DNA from: Syntrophaceae bacterium
GTDB taxonomy: Bacteria; Desulfobacterota; BSN033; UBA1163
DNA: 57,797 bases
Assembly: GCA_013388635.1 (NCBI GenBank)
Contig: JACAEX010000018.1
Coordinates: forward strand, 1 to 57,797
Reading direction: 5' to 3'
Shown: positions 49,831-57,774 of the stretch, in pieces
How positions within the stretch are numbered: the stretch's first letter is position 1
Layout of the letters: every line of letters starts with the position of its first letter
The notes under the pieces: generated by a model
Databases searched by the model: none
What the model saw: the letters and a program-made list of their open reading frames with translations, nothing else
What the model was told of the DNA's origin: nothing
Program-made: the position numbers and the translations under genes

Positions 49831-51372
49831 ATGATCAGTAAAATTATCCCATTTTTTAAAAATCTCACTGAAAAACAGATCTTTCTTCTTTTGATCGGAA
49901 TTACCTTTGGGTTAAGGCTTTACGCAGTCTTGATGGCGAAAGGGATCGCATACGATAGCGCGAGCTATGGATTCATGGCAAGGAATTTTTTGAAAGGCCA
50001 ATTCGCCAAAGGATTATCAATCCCCGGCCATCCCCTTTATCCTCTCCTCATCTCTCTGTTTTCAATGGACACCGGACAGGTTGAGGTGACAGGAAGGCTT
50101 ATCTCGCTTTTTTTCGGTACTCTGACCATCATCCCCCTCTATTTTTTGGTCAAAGGAGCCATCGGTCAAAGAGGAGCCCTCTTCTCAACGCTTTTTTACG
50201 CCTTTCATCCTTACCTGGTGAGTTACTCCGGAATGATGCTCACAGAGGCCACCTATTGGGGGCTACTGGTTCTATCGGTTTATTTCTTCTGGACAGGACT
50301 GAAAAGGGATAAGATCTGGAGGATAGCGTTGTCGGGCTTTTCCCTCGGCCTGGCCTACCTGACAAGACCGGAGGGAATTGGCTACATGGTTGTTTATCTG
50401 GCCTGGGTAGTCGTTGACGGGTTTCTTAAAAAGAGGTGGGTTAAGCCTCTGGTCTCCATAGGAGTTTTGATTTCGAGCCTGTTTATCCTCGGGCTTCCCT
50501 ATGTTATTTATATCCACAGAGAGACAGGTCAGTGGCTGATTAGCAAGAAGGCCGTTGAAGCGCAATCTCAATTATTTAAAAAGAGCATGGATCAGATCAA
50601 TCCTTCAAAAGGAGTTGAGCAGGATCATCCCGAAAAGAGTAATCCAAAAATCATCTGGATGACCAGAAATATCGTTCATCATTTCCCTTCTGTTCTTTAC
50701 CACTATTTGAGAGCCTACCATTTTTCATTGTGGCTTATTCTCTTTTTCGGGCTAATAAGAGTAAGAAGAGAAGGCATTGCCTATGAGCTATTCTTGGCCT
50801 CTCTGGTACTCTTCCATTTGCTTTCTTTATCGACCTTTCTGCCTTCCACTATCCGTTTTTCGGTTCCGGTCATTCCCCTTTCCCTCTTCTGGGCTGGTAC
50901 GGGAATTCTGGAAATGAAGAGATGTATGGAAAAAGTTGGGATAGCCACTTCAGAAAGCGCCATTTTCTTGATTATTGCCCTGGTGATTTTAGTTCAGTTG
51001 CCGCAGAGTTTGAAGCCGGAGAGGGGGCATCGTGCCTTTCAGAAAGAAGTGGGGTTATGGTTAAAACAAAATACCCCCGCGAATGCGGTTATTATGAGCA
51101 ATAGTCCTCAAGAAACATTCTATGCAGATCGGGAATTCATGATGTTGCCAAAGGAGGAGGTCCATCCAGGAGACCCTGTGAAATCCTATGACGAGATAAT
51201 TCGTTATGCAAAATCCAAAGGGGTCCGTTATATCCTAATTAATAAGAATACTCATGAGAGGAATCCTGGGTTTATTAGCGCCATTCAATCAAAAGATGTT
51301 CAATTAAAGGATTTGAAAGAGGTCTTCAAAAGGGGGGATCAATCGTTGACGATTTATGAAGTGGTCTATTGA
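49831..51372 (+). CDS. GT39/ArnT-like polytopic membrane glycosyltransferase
   Basis: A 513-residue inner-membrane protein with about 11-13 hydrophobic helices and a C-terminal periplasmic part (from about 410). The first periplasmic loop after helix 1 has AKGIAYDSASYGFMARNF, the place of the usual acidic pair of GT-C enzymes, and GLSIPGHPLYPLLISL follows. Such enzymes transfer sugar from a polyprenyl-phosphate carrier onto lipids or polysaccharide in the periplasm. The usual D-E pair is D-S here, so catalytic competence is not certain. It lies 165 bases after the decarboxylase gene. The start ATG 49831 has GGGAAAC upstream. Confidence 0.83.
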   Translation: MISKIIPFFKNLTEKQIFLLLIGITFGLRLYAVLMAKGIAYDSASYGFMARNFLKGQFAKGLSIPGHPLYPLLISLFSMDTGQVEVTGRLISLFFGTLTIIPLYFLVKGAIGQRGALFSTLFYAFHPYLVSYSGMMLTEATYWGLLVLSVYFFWTGLKRDKIWRIALSGFSLGLAYLTRPEGIGYMVVYLAWVVVDGFLKKRWVKPLVSIGVLISSLFILGLPYVIYIHRETGQWLISKKAVEAQSQLFKKSMDQINPSKGVEQDHPEKSNPKIIWMTRNIVHHFPSVLYHYLRAYHFSLWLILFFGLIRVRREGIAYELFLASLVLFHLLSLSTFLPSTIRFSVPVIPLSLFWAGTGILEMKRCMEKVGIATSESAIFLIIALVILVQLPQSLKPERGHRAFQKEVGLWLKQNTPANAVIMSNSPQETFYADREFMMLPKEEVHPGDPVKSYDEIIRYAKSKGVRYILINKNTHERNPGFISAIQSKDVQLKDLKEVFKRGDQSLTIYEVVY

Positions 51373-51602
51373 AGTTGAAAGATGAGTTTTTTAAAAACAC
51401 AGCATTCATGTTCGTTGGTATCCGTCAAACATCTCTTCACCACGATTGATGTCAGTTATTACTCCATTACTCCTCCTTTCCCTGATCGGATTACACAGAT
51501 GCTCACTGACAACGTCTGCTTGGAATTGGGCATAAACTTCTATCTAGCCTATCATCCTTATACCGAGGAGAAGGGAAAGGGGGAAAAAGCCTATCAAAAG
51601 GG

Positions 51603-52685
51603 ATGCGAAGCAAAGTGAAGGATGGGGTGCATCGCTGGAAAGTTCGAAATGGAGATGAAAAAGACATGAACGGGATTTTGTCTCTCCGAAGGACTGTCTT
51701 CGGCGAGATGGAAAAAGACAAGTTGGATCCCAGATTTTGGCAGTGGCAGTTTATGGAAGGGCCAGCCGGAAAAGCCCTGATTTATATTGTGGAGGATGGC
51801 GATCAGATCATCGGCCATTTTGCGGACCTTCAAAGGCAGTTTTCTGTTCATGGAAAAGCGGTCCGTGGAACCCTCTCTGTGGATCTGATGGTTTCTCCTG
51901 ATTATCGAAGGAGAGGGATATTTGAGGCGATGGGAAGGTATGCGATCCGGCGAGTTCAAGAGGAAGGAAACTCCTTTACCACCGCCTATCCTATCCGAAA
52001 AGGGACCATCTCTGGATTCAAAAAAATTGGCTGGAAAGAAGTGGTGCCCCTTCCGGTTTTGGTCTATCCGATAAGATTTAGCGGCATCGCAAACCGTTAC
52101 CTCCATTTTTTACCCTTCGGCCTTCTCATTGGCGGATTAGCAAGAATTTTATATAACCTTCTTTTTATTTTGCGGAAAAGAGAGGGAGGCAATGGGATTG
52201 AAATCGAAAAAGTTGAGGAACTGGATGGCCAGTTTGGACTTTTTTTGGGAAAAGCCAGCTCCCTTTACCCGATCATGGGAATTCGTGACCAGAGTTATGT
52301 GACATGGCGTTACCTCTGTCACCCAACACGAAATTATATCATTTACAGGGCCACGAGAAACGGAGAGATGAGAGGATTTATCATTCTGAGAAAGGTGGAC
52401 CTCGTTGGATTTAATAGCGCGGTGATTGTGGACCTGTTAGCGCTCGATGGCGATGCCTTAACAGCTCTGGTGAAGAAAGGGGTCGAATACAGCCAGAGCG
52501 AGGGGGTTGACCTGCTGGGATTCATGGTCCCGGAAACCCATCCGTATTATCGCCTGTTGAGGAAACAAGGATTTCTTCGGAGTCCAAAAACATTTCTCTT
52601 CATGGTCTACTCTCACGAAGAAGATAAGGAACTATTGAACCCAGAGGGGTGGTATGTGACTTGGGGAGACACGGATGTCATTTGA
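51603..52685 (+). CDS. GNAT family acetyltransferase, long polysaccharide-cluster type
   Basis: A 360-residue protein whose N-terminal 150 residues are a GNAT domain: VRNGDEKDMNGILSLRRTVFGEM, LIYIVEDGDQIIGHFADLQRQF, TLSVDLMVSPDYRRRGIFEAMGRYA with the acetyl-CoA loop RRRGIF, then GFKKIGW. The C-terminal half (about 200-350) is less conserved and may be a second GNAT-like domain (LALDGDALTALVKKGVEY, ETHPYYRLLRKQGFLRS). It probably N- or O-acetylates a sugar precursor of the surface glycan. ATG 51603 is used; no good ribosome-binding site is visible and the 230 bases upstream contain only an unconvincing short frame. Confidence 0.8.
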   Translation: MRSKVKDGVHRWKVRNGDEKDMNGILSLRRTVFGEMEKDKLDPRFWQWQFMEGPAGKALIYIVEDGDQIIGHFADLQRQFSVHGKAVRGTLSVDLMVSPDYRRRGIFEAMGRYAIRRVQEEGNSFTTAYPIRKGTISGFKKIGWKEVVPLPVLVYPIRFSGIANRYLHFLPFGLLIGGLARILYNLLFILRKREGGNGIEIEKVEELDGQFGLFLGKASSLYPIMGIRDQSYVTWRYLCHPTRNYIIYRATRNGEMRGFIILRKVDLVGFNSAVIVDLLALDGDALTALVKKGVEYSQSEGVDLLGFMVPETHPYYRLLRKQGFLRSPKTFLFMVYSHEEDKELLNPEGWYVTWGDTDVI

Positions 52686-52708
52686 TTTGACAGAAAATAC
52701 CTTTGTCC

Positions 52709-52745
52709 CCCTCTCCCTTGGTGGGAGAGGGAAGGGGTGAGGGGG
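52709..52745 (+). repeat. dispersed palindromic repeat (CCCTCTCCC type), copy 2
   Basis: CCCTCTCCC (52709-52717) and GGGAGAGGG (52723-52731) form a 9-bp stem with loop TTGGT, followed by AAGGGGTGAGGGGG. It matches the element at 36811-36849 in stem and tail. It lies directly before the deacetylase gene. Confidence 0.7.
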
Positions 52746-52760
52746 CGTATAAGGACTGTG

Positions 52761-53600
52761 GTGTCCGTGATCAATGCCTTAGCCATTGATACGGAGGAAT
52801 GGTTTCACTCTGAATTGTTAGGGGGACAAAGGCCTCCTATATTTCAGGCGGCCGAAGCCACCCGACAAGTTCTTGACCTGTTAGACCATTGTCAGACCAA
52901 AGGGACCTTTTTTATTGTTGGAGAGGTTGCGGAGCGCCATCCCGATCTTGTTCGTGAAATATTTAAGAAAAGCCATGAAATTGGATGTCACGGATTTTCG
53001 CATCACCCCTTGTCGAAGTTAAACGAAGACCATTTTCGGGAAGAATTGAGACGTTTCCATTCTGTTATGGAGGGAATTCTTGGAAAGGTGCCGATCAAGG
53101 GGTTTCGGGCTCCCTGCTTCTCTCTCGACAACCGGACAAAGTGGGCCCTTCAGGTTCTTGTGGATTTCGGTTATCGATACGATGCCAGCATCTTTCCTGT
53201 GAAATTGAACCCTCACTATGGGGTCAACGGTGCTCCCCTTCGACCCTATCGGATATCTATGAAGGATGTTCGAGAAGAGGACCCCTCCAGCCCCCTCGTC
53301 GAATTTCCTACGCCTCCCTTGAGATTATGGAGGTTTAGAATTCCCATAGCCGGTGGGTTCTATATGAGGTTGTTCCCATCTCCATTTCTTCATTGGGGAC
53401 TGAAGCGAATCAATCGGGATCAGCCCTTTCTTCTCTATTTTCACCCCTGGGAAGGTTTTTCTAAAACACCGAGGTTAAAACTTTCAATGGTAAATCGTTT
53501 CATCTCCTTTTATGGGATTGATTCCGCCTTAAAGAAAATGGAGTTTCTCTTAAATCGTTTTAAGTTTTCCCGGGTAGATCGGGTCCTCGGTTTGGAATGA
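52761..53600 (+). CDS. polysaccharide deacetylase of the exosortase (XrtA/PEP-CTERM) type
   Basis: A 279-residue NodB-fold deacetylase. Motif 1 is NALAIDTEEWFH, motif 2 is EIGCHGFSHHPLSKL with the H-x3-H metal site, and motif 3 is GFRAPCFSLD; the C-terminal LLYFHPWEGF completes the active site. Length and the final segment (PFLLYFHPWE...) match the deacetylases with a DUF3473 tail found beside exosortases in EPS clusters. It removes acetyl groups from N-acetylated sugars in the polysaccharide. GTG 52761 with AAGGA 5 bases upstream is chosen; GTG 52737 falls in a repeat and GTG 52767 is also possible. No signal peptide is evident. It is followed by the GT2 gene after 7 bases. Confidence 0.9.
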   Translation: MSVINALAIDTEEWFHSELLGGQRPPIFQAAEATRQVLDLLDHCQTKGTFFIVGEVAERHPDLVREIFKKSHEIGCHGFSHHPLSKLNEDHFREELRRFHSVMEGILGKVPIKGFRAPCFSLDNRTKWALQVLVDFGYRYDASIFPVKLNPHYGVNGAPLRPYRISMKDVREEDPSSPLVEFPTPPLRLWRFRIPIAGGFYMRLFPSPFLHWGLKRINRDQPFLLYFHPWEGFSKTPRLKLSMVNRFISFYGIDSALKKMEFLLNRFKFSRVDRVLGLE

Positions 53601-53607
53601 GGAGAAG

Positions 53608-54630
53608 GTGGATCCCCAACTTTCTGTAATCATTCCCAACTGGAATGGGAAACGCTTTCTTCAAGAGTGTCTCGATTCCCTGAAGGACCAAACCTATTCC
53701 CATTTTGAAACCATCCTGGTGGATAATGGCTCTACAGACGGGTCAGCTGATTTCGTTCGGCAAAGATATGGAGGGTTTGTTAGAATCATTCAAAATGAGA
53801 TCAACCTTGGTTTTGCAGGGGGTACGAACGTCGGTATTCGGAATGCAAAAGGAGATTATATTGTTCTTTTAAATAATGACACATGGGCAGACCCTCTCTG
53901 GCTTCAGGAGTTAGTAAAGGCTATTGATGTGGATTCAGAGGTTGGCATGTGGGGGTCAAAGATCTATTCCTATTATCAAAGGGATCAGATCGAGGCTGTA
54001 GGAGAACTCATTTACTGGGATGGGTTGTGTCGGGCCAAGGGACAATTTGAGCAGGATCAGGGGCAGTATGACCAGATGGAAGAGATCTTTTTTCCTCCTG
54101 GTTGTGGGGCCATGTACCGGAAGAAGGTCTTTGATGAGATAGGGCTTTTTGACGAAGATTTCTTCGCCTACGCGGATGATGCGGAAATAGGCATTCGGGC
54201 GAGGCTGGCAGGCTGGAAAGGGCTATTTGTTCCAAAAGCCATCCTCTACCACAAAAACTCCGGAACCGGAGGGCAACATTCACCTTTCAAGGCCTTTTAT
54301 GTGGAGAGAAACCGTTTCTGGATTACCATCAAATACTTTCCCTTCCCCCTTCTTCTCTTCACCCCTTTATTTACGATCTTGCGTTTTTTGTTTCAGGCCT
54401 ATGGAGCGCTCAGTCATCGGGGAGCGGCCGGGAAATTTACCCAGATCTATTCCCCGTGGCATTTGATCGGGATTCTATTCAAGGCCTATGGATCTGGATT
54501 GCGGGGCCTTCACAAAATGTGGGAGAAAAGAAGGCGGTTGAGCGGGCTGAGAAAAGTTTCGTTTGGAGAGATTTTTGGCTGGTTCATACGGTTCGGGATC
54601 AGCGCAAAAGAGATTTCTTTAAGAAATTGA
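53608..54630 (+). CDS. family 2 glycosyltransferase
   Basis: A 340-residue GT-A enzyme. PQLSVIIPNWNGKRFLQECLDSLKDQTYSHFETILVDNGSTDGS is the classic start, NLGFAGGTNVGIRNAKGDYIVLLNNDTWADP holds the NDT in place of the DXD, and FPPGCGAMYRKKVFDEIGLFDEDFFAYADDAEIG is the usual acceptor-side motif with catalytic Asp. A hydrophobic stretch near residues 240-265 (PFPLLLFTPLFTILRFLF) may anchor it to the membrane. It probably adds a rhamnose-, galactose- or similar residue to lipid-linked polysaccharide. GTG 53608 has GAGGAGAAG right before it. Its end overlaps the next start as TTGA. Confidence 0.92.
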   Translation: MDPQLSVIIPNWNGKRFLQECLDSLKDQTYSHFETILVDNGSTDGSADFVRQRYGGFVRIIQNEINLGFAGGTNVGIRNAKGDYIVLLNNDTWADPLWLQELVKAIDVDSEVGMWGSKIYSYYQRDQIEAVGELIYWDGLCRAKGQFEQDQGQYDQMEEIFFPPGCGAMYRKKVFDEIGLFDEDFFAYADDAEIGIRARLAGWKGLFVPKAILYHKNSGTGGQHSPFKAFYVERNRFWITIKYFPFPLLLFTPLFTILRFLFQAYGALSHRGAAGKFTQIYSPWHLIGILFKAYGSGLRGLHKMWEKRRRLSGLRKVSFGEIFGWFIRFGISAKEISLRN

Positions 54631-55112
54631 AAAGTACCTTCATCCAGAGAAAAGAAGATAAGAAAGCTAAAAAGATTGGGCTCATCTGTTCCGCAGGTGG
54701 CCATTTTACGGAGATGCTTCATTTATGGGAGGCGTTCGAAGGCTATCCAAAATTCCTTTTAACCTATCGAGAGGTGACCACGAAAGATCAGAAAGACGCT
54801 TATTATATAGAAAACATCTTCAGAGGGCCGTTAGCTTTTATCAAGGGGGTCGTCAAGACATTTATGATCCTTCTGAGGGAAAGGCCGGATATCCTCTTTT
54901 CCACAGGGTCTGAAATAGCCGCTCCTGCTTTCTACCTTGGAAAACTCCTCTTCGGAACCAAACTCATCTACCTTGAATGCAGCGCCCAAGTTTACCGGCC
55001 ATCACTGACAGGAAAGTTTGTGTATCCCATTACCGATCTTTTTCTTGTTCAGTGGGAGCCACTTCTGAAAAAATATGGCCCAAAAGCCAAATTTGTGGGC
55101 GGGCTGATATGA
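54627..55112 (+). CDS. Alg14/PssD-like glycosyltransferase subunit
   Basis: A 161-residue protein with the Alg14 fold: KIGLICSAGGHFTEMLHLWEAF near the start, an amphipathic helix about 55-75 for membrane binding, RPDILFSTGSEIAAPAFYLGKLLFGTKLIYLEC, and TDLFLVQWEPLLKKYGPKAKFVGGLI at the end. It is the membrane-anchoring, acceptor-side half of a split transferase; the catalytic Alg13/PssE half is encoded at 55764. The start is probably TTG 54627, overlapping the GT2 stop; a longer frame from 54456 lies inside the GT2 gene. Normally the two halves are adjacent, but here about 650 bases with a toxin-antitoxin-like pair separate them. Confidence 0.87.
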   Translation: MKSTFIQRKEDKKAKKIGLICSAGGHFTEMLHLWEAFEGYPKFLLTYREVTTKDQKDAYYIENIFRGPLAFIKGVVKTFMILLRERPDILFSTGSEIAAPAFYLGKLLFGTKLIYLECSAQVYRPSLTGKFVYPITDLFLVQWEPLLKKYGPKAKFVGGLI

Positions 55113-55207
55113 TCCCTCGCAAGTTAATTATTTGCAAGAGTTGAATTTTTTATGGTATTTTGCAAATCATTGAGTTGAAATCGGGTATGAAACTCTAAGG
55201 ACCGCCC

Positions 55208-55465
55208 ATGAAGCTTGTCTGGACTAAGCATACAGAGGAGAGACAGAAAGAATGGGAAAGGAAAAAGGGAATTACGCGATTAGAAGTTGAGGACTTATTA
55301 AAAAAGCCAGAACAGATGGTTCCTGGTGACATGGATGTCTTGATTGCCCAAGTAAGAAAACATAGAGGTATATAACGAGCCCTATTCAAGGAAATTGGTG
55401 ATCAAAGAAAAGTAATAACCGTTTATTGGACCAGCAAGGTCGAAAAGTACTGGAGGGAGGAATGA
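55208..55465 (+). pseudogene. DUF4258-like protein (possible toxin) interrupted by TAA
   Basis: In frame from ATG 55208 the first 55 codons (MKLVWTKHTEERQKEWERKK) read as the start of a DUF4258-type protein, then TAA at 55373-55375. The same frame continues without other stops to TGA 55463-55465 (FKEIGDQRKVITVYWTSKVEKYW), which is the typical end of the family. One nonsense mutation therefore splits an otherwise normal 85-codon gene. TGA overlaps the ATG of the DUF2283 gene. DUF4258/DUF2283 pairs are known to occur together and are thought to be toxin-antitoxin-like, but this is not well proven. The toxin is probably inactive, or the truncated 55-residue peptide is made. Confidence 0.72.
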
Positions 55466-55680
55466 AAATAAAATATGATATTGAGGCCGACGTCCTTATC
55501 TTGATTATCCGTGACGAACCTCCGGTAGATGCAATTGAAGAGCCAGGGGGGGTAATCGTAAGTTATGGGGAGGACCGCCAACCAGTTAGCGTGGAGTTCT
55601 TGAATGCGTCGGCAAGGAAACTTATTCGTCCGGATGAATTCAGTGTGACCCTGCAGACCAAAAATGTCGCAATGGTATAA
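55462..55680 (+). CDS. DUF2283 protein (possible antitoxin)
   Basis: A 72-residue protein with the DUF2283 pattern: MKIKYDIEADVLILIIRDEPPVDAIEE, then GVIVSYGEDRQPVSVEFLNASARKL. DUF2283 proteins are small and cytoplasmic and often follow a DUF4258 gene. ATG 55462 (GGAGGG upstream) overlaps the TGA of the preceding frame; an in-frame start at 55426 is not supported by the family beginning. The gene is intact while its partner is broken, as expected if an antitoxin may be kept but the toxin is free to decay. Confidence 0.8.
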   Translation: MKIKYDIEADVLILIIRDEPPVDAIEEPGGVIVSYGEDRQPVSVEFLNASARKLIRPDEFSVTLQTKNVAMV

Positions 55681-55763
55681 TATGCAGAAGGAAACTCGGC
55701 TTTTCTCCACATATTCCTCAATTGTGTAGAAAAAGCATAAGAGAATGATAGTAGGCGTGTGAT

Positions 55764-56249
55764 ATGATTTTTGTTACCGTGGGCAATCACTTCCAGGGGT
55801 TTGATCGACTCATAAAAAAAGTCGATGAAATAGCCTCCCATACTTCCTATGATATCTTGATCCAGAAAGGTTACTCCTCCTATCGGCCGCAAAGTGCTCG
55901 ATATTTCGATTTTGTCCCCATTCAGACCGCCATTGAATATATTCGGACATCCGAACTGGTGATTTCCCATGCGGGGATTGGAACGATCATACTCTGCAAG
56001 GAGTATGGAATCCCACTGATCCTCTTTCCCAGAAGGAAGAAATACGGAGAGCATGGGACGGATCACCAGGTTGAGATAGCTCATGCAATAGAAGAAAGGA
56101 AGGATGACCATATCTATATCGTCTACGAAGAAGATGGACTTGAGGCCAGGATTGACGAAGTTCTGACGAAGCGGGAAAAGCCGGTCCTAAGAACAAATGC
56201 TGGGAAAGTCAATCTCATCCGGACCATCCGGGCTTTCATTGAAGATTAA
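55764..56249 (+). CDS. Alg13/PssE-like glycosyltransferase subunit
   Basis: A 161-residue catalytic half of a split transferase, corresponding to the C-terminal GT-B domain of MurG. FVTVGNHFQGFDRLIKKVDEIA starts it, YIRTSELVISHAGIGTIILCKEYGIPLILFPRRKKYGEHGTDHQVEIAHAIEE carries the nucleotide-sugar-binding GIGT and the HQ of the donor site. It should pair with the Alg14-like protein at 54627 to add a second sugar (often glucuronate or GlcNAc) to a lipid-linked glycan. It is unaffected by the intervening module. No strong ribosome-binding site is visible before ATG, although GTAGGCGTG lies nearby. Confidence 0.9.
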   Translation: MIFVTVGNHFQGFDRLIKKVDEIASHTSYDILIQKGYSSYRPQSARYFDFVPIQTAIEYIRTSELVISHAGIGTIILCKEYGIPLILFPRRKKYGEHGTDHQVEIAHAIEERKDDHIYIVYEEDGLEARIDEVLTKREKPVLRTNAGKVNLIRTIRAFIED

Positions 56250-56279
56250 AATTAGGAAGAGGCCACAAGACAGGAGAGG

Positions 56280-56387
56280 ATGGAAAGGCAAAAAATAACT
56301 CAAGAGAGATGGTATGATCATTTGGAGGACGAATACGAACAATATAGAGATGTGATTGCGAGAATGGAGATACCTAAGCTCAATTGA
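56280..56387 (+). CDS. possible 35-residue peptide of unknown function
   Basis: AGGAGAGG immediately precedes ATG 56280, and the frame encodes 35 residues (MERQKITQERWYDHLEDEYE and 15 more, ending PKLN). It is acidic-amphipathic with no signal peptide. I recognise no family; it may be a gene remnant or a small protein. Confidence 0.3.
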   Translation: MERQKITQERWYDHLEDEYEQYRDVIARMEIPKLN

Positions 56388-56424
56388 ATAGCTGAGTTAA
56401 TTTTGACCTCATCCAAAATACGAC

Positions 56425-56453
56425 TTGACAACATACCGATATTATTGTAGATT
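56425..56453 (+). promoter_or_regulatory. promoter for the VanZ-like/Wzz genes
   Basis: Perfect TTGACA (56425-56430), 17-base spacer, TAGATT (56448-56453, 4 of 6 consensus), then a T-tract. The transcript would carry a leader of about 110 bases in which GTCCGCC (56497-56503) could pair with GGCGGAT (56554-56560). Confidence 0.5.
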
Positions 56454-56573
56454 TTTTTTACACGAGTGAGGGGATGTTCTGAAACCGAATTTTCCTGTCC
56501 GCCGGTATGTAGGAAGTGCGAAACATAGCACCAGAAGGAAATGGAATAGGCGGGGCGGATTGAAACCCCAAGG

Positions 56574-56993
56574 TTGAAATCGAAAATATTCTACATTGGG
56601 GCTCAATTTCCGATGCGTCTAATCTTCCCAGTATTATCGGCGATCTATATCTCAGGCATTTTTATTCTACCCAGAGTGATTCCAGGTTCTGTTATTTCAA
56701 GGGTCTGGAATCCTTACAGCCTCCTACATATTCCCCTCTATGGACTTTTGATGATTTTACTTATTATGTCGTTTGGGGTTAATTTCAATACCCTGAAGAT
56801 TGGAAATCCTGTTCCATCCTTTTTAATCTTACCTGGGGGCATTGCCACCGTCGTGGGTATCCTCGACGAAGTTAATCAAATTTATATCCCTTATCGTGAT
56901 GCGTCTGTCAGCGATGTCATACTGGATATCGTAGGGATTTTGTTGGTTGGCACTCTTTTCCATCTTAACCACAAGAGGAGAAAAAATGAATGA
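56574..56993 (+). CDS. VanZ-like membrane protein
   Basis: A 139-residue protein with four membrane segments and the VanZ pattern near the end: GILDEVNQIYIPYRDASVSDVILDIVGILL. VanZ-like proteins have no agreed function; some are tied to surface glycan genes. TTG 56574 is used, with a weak AAGG before it; ATG 56613 is an alternative but has no ribosome-binding site and would cut the first segment. It is transcribed from the promoter at 56425 and overlaps the next gene by 8 bases. Confidence 0.8.
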   Translation: MKSKIFYIGAQFPMRLIFPVLSAIYISGIFILPRVIPGSVISRVWNPYSLLHIPLYGLLMILLIMSFGVNFNTLKIGNPVPSFLILPGGIATVVGILDEVNQIYIPYRDASVSDVILDIVGILLVGTLFHLNHKRRKNE

Positions 56994-57774
56994 ACATATG
57001 CCGGATGAAATTAACTTAATAGATTATATTCAAGTGCTCTTAAAAAGGAAATGGATAATCATTCTCGGAACCCTCATTTGTCCGGTTGTTGCCGGAGTGA
57101 TCAGCTTTTCAATGCCAAAGATTTATAGGGGAGAGGCCACTTTTAAAGTGACAGGAAAGGAGATAACAACAGGAAAGGAAATAGTCAGCATTATAGGAAA
57201 TCTGGATGGGGAAAAATTAAAACACGTTTTACCGAAAAATTATAATTTGGTAGATAGGGTCAGGTTGAGCGCCCTTAGAGATTCGGCAGATAAATTTCAG
57301 TTAATTATTGAGGCAAAAAGAGTTGACGACATTCCCATCGCTATTTCAGAGTTTGAAGAATATGTAGTGAATATCCCTTTAATAAAGCGGTCTGTCGAAC
57401 AGGAAAAGGAGAGGCTTTTGGAACAAGTGAAAGAACTATCTAAGGTAATAGAGTCTTCAGCAGAATTAGCCAAAGCCTATAATAATCTGATTAAAACAGG
57501 GAAGCTCGCAATGGTAGGCTTTAACCCTGTAGAATTAAACCAAGGGATTTCAGATATGAAAATCAAAAAGCTCCAGATGGAACAGGCCCTCAAAAGACTC
57601 AAAGGAGTAGAAATGATAGCACAGCCCTATATTTCAAGCAAACCTGTAAAGCCCAAAAAAAGACAAAACGTGATGATCGCAGGAGTGGTGGGGCTTTTGG
57701 CCTCAATTCTGGTGGCCTTTTTTATGGAATTCTTAGAAAGGAATAAAATGAATTTGACAAAACCGAGTCAATAA
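56986..57774 (+). CDS. Wzz-type polysaccharide chain-length/co-polymerase protein
   Basis: A 262-residue inner-membrane protein: a cytoplasmic N-terminus (INLIDYIQVLLKRKW), a first membrane helix (about 27-46, IIILGTLICPVVAGVISF), a periplasmic region with coiled coils (about 130-225), a PxxPxxP-like segment (SSKPVKPKKRQN), and a second helix (about 235-252, VMIAGVVGLLASILVAFF). This is the layout of Wzz proteins that set polymer length. No kinase domain follows within the window. AAGAGGAG lies 7 bases before ATG, and the gene overlaps the VanZ-like gene by 8 bases. The window ends 23 bases after its stop, so the cluster very likely continues. Confidence 0.9.
   Translation: MNEHMPDEINLIDYIQVLLKRKWIIILGTLICPVVAGVISFSMPKIYRGEATFKVTGKEITTGKEIVSIIGNLDGEKLKHVLPKNYNLVDRVRLSALRDSADKFQLIIEAKRVDDIPIAISEFEEYVVNIPLIKRSVEQEKERLLEQVKELSKVIESSAELAKAYNNLIKTGKLAMVGFNPVELNQGISDMKIKKLQMEQALKRLKGVEMIAQPYISSKPVKPKKRQNVMIAGVVGLLASILVAFFMEFLERNKMNLTKPSQ

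Noticed and set aside
51382-51618. 78-codon frame between the GT39-like and GNAT genes
   Set aside because: It overlaps the GNAT start and has no ribosome-binding site or recognisable motif.
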